Below, piece after piece: positions 58,232 to 64,000 of a DNA stretch of 64,000 bases. A program made the translations under genes and the position numbers. The stretch comes from Bacillota bacterium. Lineage in GTDB: Bacteria; Bacillota; Clostridia; Oscillospirales; Oscillospiraceae. The stretch is from the NCBI GenBank assembly GCA_030535235.1, contig JAUNCL010000005.1, forward strand, positions 1 to 64,000, written 5' to 3'. The notes under the pieces were generated by a model. It worked only from the letters and a program-made list of their open reading frames with translations, was not told where the DNA came from and did no database searches. The stretch's first letter is position 1. Every line of letters starts with the position of its first letter.

Positions 58232-59557
58232 ATGCTTCAATTTGACGTTTCCCAGGCCCTTCCCTTTTTGCCCAAAAACTGGCTCTCCTCCCGCCTGGAC
58301 GGCCTCACCGACTCCAGAGCCCTTCTGGAAAAGGGCAACGGCCTGGGGGGCGAATTCACCGGCTGGGTCCGGCTGCCGGAAAACTACGACAGAGCGGAGC
58401 TGGCCCGCATCCTCCAGACCGCCCGGATCATCCGGGACCAGTCCCAGGTCCTCATCGTGGTGGGCATCGGCGGCTCCTACCTGGGGGCCCGGGCCGTGCT
58501 GGAGCTGGTGACCTCCCCCAACTATAACCTCTTCTGCAAGGGGCCCCAGGTCTTTTTCACCGGCAACACCCTCTCCTCCGACGCCCTCAACGAGCTGCTG
58601 GACTACGTGCGGGACAAGGACTTCTCCATCAACGTGATCTCCAAGTCCGGCACCACCACCGAGTCCTCCATCGCCTTCCTCCTCTTCCGGCAGCTGCTGG
58701 AACAGAAGTACGGCAGAGCCGGCGCCCGGGACCGGATCTTCGCCACCACCGACTGGCACAAGGGGACCCTCCGGGCCCTGGCCAACCAGGAGGGCTACGC
58801 CACCTTCTCCGTCCCCGATTCCATCGGCGGGCGGTACTCCGTCCTCACCGCCGCCGGCCTGCTGCCTCTGGCCGTGGCGGGGATCGATGTGGAGGCCCTT
58901 CTGGCCGGCGCCGCCGACGCCATGGTCCGCCTGCGGCAGCCCGGCCAGGACAACCCTGCCTGGCAGTATGCCGCCGCCCGCCACGCCCTCTACACCGAAG
59001 GGAAAAACATCGAGCTGCTGGCCTGCTACGAGCCCTCCTTCCGGTTCTTCGGGGAGTGGTGGAAGCAGCTCTTCGGGGAGAGCGAGGGCAAGGACGGCCA
59101 GGGCATCTTCCCCGCCAGCGTGGAGTTCACCGCCGACCTCCACTCCATGGGCCAGTATATTCAGGAGGGAGAACGGGATCTCTTCGAGACGGTGGTGCGG
59201 TTCACCCTCCCCGCCTCCACCTGCACCCTGACCCCCACCCCCGGGGATCACTCGGGGCTGGACTTCCTCCGGGGGAAGGACCTGCGGTATGTGAACGAGC
59301 AGGCCCGCCGGGGCACCGCCCTGGCCCATGTGGACGGCGGCGTGCCCAACCTGCTGCTGTCTGTGGAGGAGCGGACGGCCTACTGGGTGGGTCAGCTCAT
59401 CTATTTCTTTGAATACGCCTGCGGCCTGTCGGGCTACCTGCTGGGGGTCAATCCCTTCAACCAGCCCGGGGTGGAGGCATACAAGGAAAATATGTTCGCC
59501 TTGCTGGGTAAGCCGGGCTACGAGGAAAAGCAAAAAAATTTGGAATCCCGCTGTTAA
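58232..59557 (+). CDS. pgi: Glucose-6-phosphate isomerase
   Basis: The product is 441 aa, the short bacterial Pgi. VVGIGGSYLGARAVLEL, VISKSGTTTESSIAF, GIFPASVEFTADLHSMGQ and the C-terminal NPFNQPGVEAYKENM are diagnostic. It interconverts glucose-6-phosphate and fructose-6-phosphate. The start at 58232 has CGGAGG 8 nt upstream. Confidence 0.95.
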   Translation: MLQFDVSQALPFLPKNWLSSRLDGLTDSRALLEKGNGLGGEFTGWVRLPENYDRAELARILQTARIIRDQSQVLIVVGIGGSYLGARAVLELVTSPNYNLFCKGPQVFFTGNTLSSDALNELLDYVRDKDFSINVISKSGTTTESSIAFLLFRQLLEQKYGRAGARDRIFATTDWHKGTLRALANQEGYATFSVPDSIGGRYSVLTAAGLLPLAVAGIDVEALLAGAADAMVRLRQPGQDNPAWQYAAARHALYTEGKNIELLACYEPSFRFFGEWWKQLFGESEGKDGQGIFPASVEFTADLHSMGQYIQEGERDLFETVVRFTLPASTCTLTPTPGDHSGLDFLRGKDLRYVNEQARRGTALAHVDGGVPNLLLSVEERTAYWVGQLIYFFEYACGLSGYLLGVNPFNQPGVEAYKENMFALLGKPGYEEKQKNLESRC

Positions 59558-59668
59558 TTTTTCGTGAAATTCTCGCAATCCCATTGCTTTTTTTTCAGCG
59601 GGATGGTAACATGTTCCCAACAGAAAAATAATTGTTATCTTTTCTGGATCAAGAAGGAGTGATTACTT

Positions 59669-60082
59669 ATGGTTAGAGTGATTATGGGCGCAAAGGGCAC
59701 TGGTAAGACCAAGCAGCTCATTGATATGATCAACTACGCCGCTGAGAACGAGAGCGGCAACGTCGTCTGCGTGGAGATGGGCAAGAAGCTGGTCTTTGAC
59801 GTCAGCCCCGCCGTCCGTCTGGTGGAGTCCAGCGACTTCGCCGCAGACAACTTTACGTTCTTCAAGGGCTTCATCAGCGGTATGTACGCCTCCAACTACG
59901 ACCTGACCCACGTGTTCGTGGACAGCCTGTGCAAGATCATCCCCTCCGAGCCTGATTCCGCCGAGGTAGAGGAGTTCCTGGCCTGGCTGGACCGGTTCTC
60001 CGAGCAGAACCAGGTGAAGTTCACCATCACCATCAGCGCAGACATCGCCCTGGCCACCGAGGCCCTGAAGGCATATTTCTGA
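59669..60082 (+). CDS. Small P-loop protein of unknown function
   Basis: The product is 137 aa. A Walker A motif MGAKGTGKTK lies at residues 6-15 and THVFVDSLCKII may supply the Walker B strand. Too short for a full PilT or kinase. Followed after 37 bp by the zinc-ribbon gene, probably in one operon. Function unknown. Confidence 0.8.
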   Translation: MVRVIMGAKGTGKTKQLIDMINYAAENESGNVVCVEMGKKLVFDVSPAVRLVESSDFAADNFTFFKGFISGMYASNYDLTHVFVDSLCKIIPSEPDSAEVEEFLAWLDRFSEQNQVKFTITISADIALATEALKAYF

Positions 60083-60119
60083 TTCCATTCCCACTGCCTG
60101 TATCGAGGAGGAATGACCC

Positions 60120-60626
60120 ATGGCACTGCTGGACAAACTCAACGACCTGGCCGCTGTCGCCACCACCAAGGCAAACAGCGCCATAGAAACCGGAAAGCTC
60201 AACCTGAAGATCGCCGCCGAGGAGAAGAAAATCTCCGAGTTCACCCTGAACATCGGCGACCTGATGGTGGATAAGCTGGATGCCGGCGAGACCTTTGACG
60301 ATGAGATCATGGCCCTCTACGCCTCCATCCAGGCGTGCCGGGAGGTCATGGCTGCCGCCAGAGAGGAGCTCAACAGCAACCGTCCGGCAGCAAATGGCCG
60401 CACCTGCGCCAACTGCGGCGCAGAGCTGGCAGAGAGCGCCAAGTTCTGCCCCACCTGCGGCACCAAGGTGGAGGAGCCCGCCCCCGAGGTTATCGAGGTG
60501 GAAGTGGTTCCCTCCGTCTGCCCCCAGTGCGGCGCGGAGCTGGAGCCTGACGCCAAGTTCTGCACCCAGTGCGGCGGCAAGACAGACGTTCCCCCGGAGG
60601 TCCCGGTGGAAGAGCCTGCCGAATAA
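60120..60626 (+). CDS. Double zinc-ribbon protein
   Basis: The product is 168 aa. The N-terminal 90 residues are helical and charged. Two zinc ribbons follow: CANCGAELAESAKFCPTCG and CPQCGAELEPDAKFCTQCGG. Cytosolic, role unknown; such proteins often act as adaptors. Downstream of the P-loop gene. Confidence 0.85.
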   Translation: MALLDKLNDLAAVATTKANSAIETGKLNLKIAAEEKKISEFTLNIGDLMVDKLDAGETFDDEIMALYASIQACREVMAAAREELNSNRPAANGRTCANCGAELAESAKFCPTCGTKVEEPAPEVIEVEVVPSVCPQCGAELEPDAKFCTQCGGKTDVPPEVPVEEPAE

Positions 60627-60639
60627 CCCCAAAACAAAG

Positions 60640-60668
60640 ACCGGTTCCCGTACGGGAACCGGTTTTTT
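60640..60668 (+). terminator. Terminator of the P-loop/zinc-ribbon operon
   Basis: The 24-bp perfect palindrome 60640-60663 is followed by six T (60663-60668). Confidence 0.85.
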
Positions 60669-60680
60669 GTTTTGTCCTGT
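60663..60680 (+). repeat. 18-bp direct repeat left of the toxin-antitoxin pair
   Basis: TTTTTTGTTTTGTCCTGT, repeated exactly at 61448-61465. Confidence 0.8.
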
Positions 60681-60718
60681 GGAACAGGGGATTTACCAAA
60701 CACAGTATGAGGTTGTGA

Positions 60719-61042
60719 TTACCATTCCATGCTTTCACTCAGTTGACGGCTGATATCTCTGCCGCCGTACAGGATACGGGCAATAAAAACGCTATCTTCC
60801 GCAGGATTGACGGTGTAAAAAATCAGGGAATTCTTCACCGGCAGGAATCGGACACCCTGGCTATACCACGGCTCCTCTTTGTACAGAGGGTTCCGCTCTG
60901 GCATGACTTCCAGTGTTCTGACTCCCTGAAGGATTCTCTCCGTCATCTTCTGTGCGGTATCAGGAACCAGCAGCGTGTACGCAATGTACTCATAAATATC
61001 GCGCAAGTCCTGTCTCGCCTTCCATGTGTAGACGTTTTTCAT
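60719..61042 (-). CDS. ParE/RelE family toxin
   Basis: The product is 107 aa. WKARQDLRDIYEYIAYTL, EVMPERNPLY and the C-terminal IARILYGGRDISRQL are typical of the ParE/RelE superfamily (the last as in YafQ/RelE-type toxins acting on ribosome-bound mRNA, or ParE on gyrase). It overlaps the antitoxin stop by 4 bp. Confidence 0.9.
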   Translation of the reverse strand: MKNVYTWKARQDLRDIYEYIAYTLLVPDTAQKMTERILQGVRTLEVMPERNPLYKEEPWYSQGVRFLPVKNSLIFYTVNPAEDSVFIARILYGGRDISRQLSESMEW

Positions 61043-61356
61043 ACACCGTACAGTCTCCTCATTTCTGCTTCGACCTCATCCGCGGAAACAACCCGACCGG
61101 CGGCAATGTCATCCATCCCCAGCTGCAGTTCCGTATCAAACTGCTCTTTGGTCAGTCCGCCAACTGCAACAGGCATTGCTCTCGGCAGCTTCATCTCAAA
61201 CGGTATCCCTCGCTGGATGACAACCTGCTTTAAAAACATGCCAATGGCATTCGACATGGGGATCCCAAGCTGGTTGAGAATACGCTCTGCCTGCTCTTTG
61301 GTGTCGGGATCAACGCGCGTGTATACGTTTGCTGTTCTTGTCGCTTCTCTTGCCAT
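61039..61356 (-). CDS. RelB/DinJ family antitoxin
   Basis: The product is 105 aa. The N-terminal ribbon-helix-helix ANVYTRVDPDTKEQAERIL and LGIPMSNAIGMFLKQVVIQ with IPFEMKLP are diagnostic of RelB/DinJ. The start at 61356 is chosen for its ribosome binding site; it binds the toxin and normally represses its own operon. Confidence 0.92.
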   Translation of the reverse strand: MAREATRTANVYTRVDPDTKEQAERILNQLGIPMSNAIGMFLKQVVIQRGIPFEMKLPRAMPVAVGGLTKEQFDTELQLGMDDIAAGRVVSADEVEAEMRRLYGV

Positions 61357-61447
61357 GATGAGAACCTCGCTTCCTCGAAGATTGCTGAGGATAGCATACC
61401 ACATTTGATTGCTGAAAGCAATCTATCAGCAACGTTTTTAGGGGCCG

Positions 61448-61465
61448 TTTTTTGTTTTGTCCTGT
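61448..61465 (+). repeat. 18-bp direct repeat right of the toxin-antitoxin pair
   Basis: The exact copy of 60663-60680. Immediately followed by a dispersed palindrome (61468-61489). Confidence 0.8.
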
Positions 61466-61505
61466 CTGGGCCGATGTGGTCATCGGCCCAGGCAGAGGAT
61501 TATTT

Positions 61506-62678
61506 TTACTTGTAGGACTCGGTATAGATCTTCACCAGGTCCTCGTCGGAGAGCTGGATGCGGTCCATCTTGAACAGGATTCCCATGGTGCTCCGGGCGT
61601 TGGCCACGAAGGTGGGGAACTCCTCGGGGGTGATGCCGTAGTCGGACATCTTCAGCTCGTCCACGCCGCAGGCCTTTTGCAGGTCCACCAGGGCGGTGAC
61701 AAAGTCCATGGCCTCGGCGGCGTCCTCCTTGCCCAGGGCCTTGGCCATGTCCACAAAGCGGTCCTTCAGCTCGGGGCAGTTCTGGGCCATGTGGGTGTAA
61801 TAGGCACGGCTGATCATGATGAGGCCGGCGCCGTGGGCGATTTCAGGATGGTAGGCGGACAGGGGGTGCTCCAGGGAGTGCTCAGAGCACAGGTTGTCCA
61901 CGCTCATCACCAGGCCGCCCAGGCTGCTGCCGAAAGCCACCTGCTCCCGGGCCTTCACGTTGCCGCCGTCGGTGCAGGCGGTGGCCAGGTTCCGGCCCAC
62001 GCACTCGATGGCCTTCAGCGCGATCATGTCCCGCATCAGGTTGTTGGTCTTGTTGATGTAGGACTCGGCGGAGTGGAAGAGAGCGTCAAAGCCCTGGTAG
62101 GCGGTGAACCTGGGGGGCACGGACAGCATGAAGTCCGGGTCCACGATGGCCAGAACGGGGAAGGTGTTCTTGTTGCCGCCGCTCATCTTCTCGTTGGTCT
62201 CCTCGTTGGTGATGATGGTCCAGGCGTCCAGCTCGGTGCCGGTGCCGGCGGTGGTGGGGATGGCCACGATGGGCAGGGGCTTGTTCTTCATTCTCTGGCC
62301 GCCGCCGGTGCCACCGTAGATGTAATCCCAATAGTTGCCCTCGTTGGGGATCATCATGGCGATAGCCTTGGCCGCGTCGATGGAGCTGCCGCCCCCCAGA
62401 CCAATGACGAAGTCACAGCCGTTCTCCCGGCCGAAGACCGCGCCGTCCATCACGTTGGCGATGACGGGGTTGGCCAGGATCTTGTCAAAGACGGCGTACT
62501 CCACCCCGGCCTGGGTCAGCTGGTCCTGGACGGTGTCCAGATAGCCGTTGGCCCGGGTGGACTTGCCGTTGGAAATGACGATCATCGCCTTCTTGCCGGG
62601 CAGCCGCTGCTTGTGCAGCTTCTGAATGGCACCCTGGCCGAAGACAAAATTGGTGGGGACATGGAAAGAAAAGCTCAC
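61506..62678 (-). CDS. Iron-containing alcohol dehydrogenase
   Basis: The product is 390 aa. NAD(P)-binding VIGLGGGSSIDAAKAIA, AIPTTAGTGTELDAWTII and the metal-ligand region EHSLEHPLSAYHPEIAHGAGL are those of the Fe-ADH (butanol dehydrogenase-like) family. The alcohol substrate cannot be assigned. It has its own gap of 150 bp from the toxin-antitoxin pair. Confidence 0.92.
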   Translation of the reverse strand: MSFSFHVPTNFVFGQGAIQKLHKQRLPGKKAMIVISNGKSTRANGYLDTVQDQLTQAGVEYAVFDKILANPVIANVMDGAVFGRENGCDFVIGLGGGSSIDAAKAIAMMIPNEGNYWDYIYGGTGGGQRMKNKPLPIVAIPTTAGTGTELDAWTIITNEETNEKMSGGNKNTFPVLAIVDPDFMLSVPPRFTAYQGFDALFHSAESYINKTNNLMRDMIALKAIECVGRNLATACTDGGNVKAREQVAFGSSLGGLVMSVDNLCSEHSLEHPLSAYHPEIAHGAGLIMISRAYYTHMAQNCPELKDRFVDMAKALGKEDAAEAMDFVTALVDLQKACGVDELKMSDYGITPEEFPTFVANARSTMGILFKMDRIQLSDEDLVKIYTESYK

Positions 62679-62713
62679 GGTGATAGTCTCCTTTCAGATT
62701 GAATCGGTACGAA

Positions 62714-62747
62714 AAAAACCTGAGACCCAACAGGGTCTCAGGTTTTT
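62714..62747 (-). terminator. Terminator of tRNA-Arg
   Basis: The perfect 15-bp stem 62714-62728 with 62733-62747 ends, on the minus strand, in a run of T. Confidence 0.85.
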
Positions 62748-62749
62748 CT

Positions 62750-62825
62750 TGGCACGCCAGAAGGGACTCGAACCCCCAACCCTCAGAACCGGAATCTGAT
62801 GCGCTATCCATTACGCTACTGGCGC
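62750..62825 (-). tRNA. tRNA-Arg (CCG)
   Basis: The acceptor GCGCCAG pairs with CTGGCGT (first pair G-T), the anticodon loop is TTCCGGT with anticodon CCG, the T-arm contains GGTTCGAGTCC, and CCA is encoded. Confidence 0.95.
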
Positions 62826-62846
62826 GTACCGCTTGATTACCAAAGG

Positions 62847-62875
62847 ATTATAGCATCTGAATGCCAAAATGTAAA
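62847..62875 (-). promoter_or_regulatory. Promoter of tRNA-Arg
   Basis: On the minus strand, TTTACA (62870-62875), 17 bp and TATAAT (62847-62852). Confidence 0.85.
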
Positions 62876-62923
62876 GGGCTTTTTTCAAATCTTCCTACAT
62901 TTTTTCCCGCAGTCCCCATTCGA

Positions 62924-62952
62924 TTGACCCCGCTTTGGGACTGTGATACACT
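62924..62952 (+). promoter_or_regulatory. Promoter of the CNNM/CBS gene
   Basis: TTGACC (62924-62929), 17 bp and TACACT (62947-62952). Confidence 0.7.
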
Positions 62953-62979
62953 GAGACCATCTGAGGAGGGATGCCCCCT

Positions 62980-64000
62980 ATGCGCACCATCATATTTTTT
63001 ATTCTGCTTCAAGTGTTCCTGATTTTTCTCAACGGAGTCTTTGCCTGCGCGGAGATCGCCATTGTCACCGTCAACGACAACCGTCTGGCCCTGCTGGCGG
63101 CCCAGGGCGACAAGCGGGCCCTCCGTCTGACCCGGCTCACCGAGCGTCCCGCCCGCTTCCTGGCCACCATTCAGATCGCCATCACCCTCTCCGGCTTCCT
63201 GGGCAGCGCCTTCGCCGCCGATCACTTCTCCGATCCCCTGACCGCCCTCCTGCTGGGCCTGGGAATCCCCCTTCCGGAGAAGACCTTAGACACCCTGGTG
63301 GTGGTTCTCATCACCCTCCTGCTCTCCTTCTTCACCCTGGTTTTCGGCGAGCTGGTCCCCAAGCGCATCGGGATGCAGAGGGCCGAGCCCCTGGCGCTGG
63401 CCCTATCCGGTCTCATCACCGGCATCTCCCGGGTCTTCGCCCCCATCGTGGCCGTCCTCACCACCTCCACCAACGACATCCTCCGTCTTCTGGGTATCGA
63501 CCCCAACGCCCACGACGAAGAGGTCAGCGAGGAGGAGATCAAGATGATGGTGGACCGGGGCAGCGAAAAGGGCGTCTTCGACCGGGACACCAAGGACTTC
63601 ATCACCAACGTCTTTGAATTCGATGACACCACCGTGGGGGAATTCGCCACCCACCGCACCGACCTCGACCTGCTGTGGACCCACCAGACCACCCGGGAGT
63701 GGGCCGACATCATCCTGTCCACCCGGCACACCCGCTATCCGGTCTGCCGGGAGACTGTGGACCAGGTGGTGGGCATCCTGGACGCCCGGGACTTTTTCTC
63801 CATGCAGACCGCCGCCGTGCCGGAGATCCTGGAGACCCTGGTAAAGCCCGCCTTCTTCGTGCCGGAGACCGTCAAGGCCGACGTACTGTTCCGGCAGATG
63901 AAGACCCGCCGGAGCTATTACGCCGTGGTCCTGGACGAATACGGCGGCTTCCTCGGGGTGGTCACCATCCGGGATCTGCTGGAGCAGTTAGTCGGGGACA
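62980..64000 (+). CDS. Hemolysin-family CNNM/CBS transporter-like protein (partial)
   Basis: At least 340 aa, cut by the window end. Four hydrophobic segments form the DUF21/CNNM domain (FFILLQVFLIFLNGVFACAEIAI... FGELVPKRIG), followed by EEEIKMMVDRGSEKGVF and CBS domains (TRHTRYPVCRE, YYAVVLDEYGGFLGVVTIRDLL). The expected CorC/HlyC C-terminal domain lies outside. Proposed to move or regulate Mg2+/Co2+. The start at 62980 has GAGGAGGG 9 nt upstream. Confidence 0.93.
   Translation, partial: MRTIIFFILLQVFLIFLNGVFACAEIAIVTVNDNRLALLAAQGDKRALRLTRLTERPARFLATIQIAITLSGFLGSAFAADHFSDPLTALLLGLGIPLPEKTLDTLVVVLITLLLSFFTLVFGELVPKRIGMQRAEPLALALSGLITGISRVFAPIVAVLTTSTNDILRLLGIDPNAHDEEVSEEEIKMMVDRGSEKGVFDRDTKDFITNVFEFDDTTVGEFATHRTDLDLLWTHQTTREWADIILSTRHTRYPVCRETVDQVVGILDARDFFSMQTAAVPEILETLVKPAFFVPETVKADVLFRQMKTRRSYYAVVLDEYGGFLGVVTIRDLLEQLVGD

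Noticed and set aside
1-64000. CRISPR array
   Set aside because: No regularly spaced identical repeats were seen on either strand; the repeats found are palindromic and dispersed.

Overview
The window looks like the chromosome of a spore-forming, GC-rich Clostridia member, most likely Oscillospiraceae of the Flavonifractor/Pseudoflavonifractor/Lawsonibacter type. The grounds are the GC-rich codon use from about 17.2 kb onward, the IspH-ribosomal S1 fusion, sporulation genes (ytfJ/ytfI and a SpoIVFA/SpoIVFB-like pair), a glycyl radical enzyme with its activase, and dispersed palindromic repeats. The taxonomic name is an inference from gene content.

Positions 1-17,376 are an AT-richer genomic island inserted at the 3' end of yebC. 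A 150-bp piece of the yebC 3' end (233-382) is duplicated at 17,227-17,376 with one mismatch, and a tyrosine integrase (16,146-17,057) sits against the intact yebC. The island has no visible relaxase or conjugation genes and reads as a defence-carrying integrative element. In order it holds an SF2 helicase with a small partner gene; an XRE regulator; a type I restriction-modification operon (hsdM-hsdS-SieB-like membrane protein-83-aa protein-hsdR); a tight three-gene operon of a ComEC-type metallo-beta-lactamase-fold protein, a 177-aa unknown and a four-helix membrane protein (the best candidate for an undescribed system); a serine recombinase; a SprT-like protease; a promoter-plus-terminator small RNA; a 91-aa protein; and a ribbon-helix-helix repressor with three visible operators. 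Direct repeats bracket the cargo (783-832 and 16,097-16,146) and the R-M operon (3,911 and 11,329).

From 17.2 to 42.5 kb the chromosome is mainly housekeeping: yebC, nif3, trmK, a DUF1858 gene, ispH-S1, plsC, cmk, a flavoprotein, an RpiR regulator and rluB; then dacF, ytfJ/ytfI, two site-2 proteases, tRNA-Pro(CGG), cysteine synthase, DAHP synthase, guanine deaminase, SstT, small Cys-rich proteins, a GNAT protein, and a glycyl radical enzyme with activase whose active-site motif is unusual.

From 42.5 to 64 kb there is a structured-RNA candidate, a SIR2-like protein beside a SUV3-like RNA helicase, pyrophosphatase, a DUF1643 protein, a 5'-truncated integrase next to tmRNA (ssrA), a cyclophilin and smpB. 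These are followed by an NlpC/P60 hydrolase, folA-thyA-mtaB, yfbR, an ACT-domain/UPF0210 pair, pgi, a ParE/RelB toxin-antitoxin pair between 18-bp direct repeats, an iron alcohol dehydrogenase, tRNA-Arg(CCG), and a CNNM/CBS transporter-like gene that runs off the end. A family of hairpin repeats ending in CCTAC recurs between genes throughout the host part.
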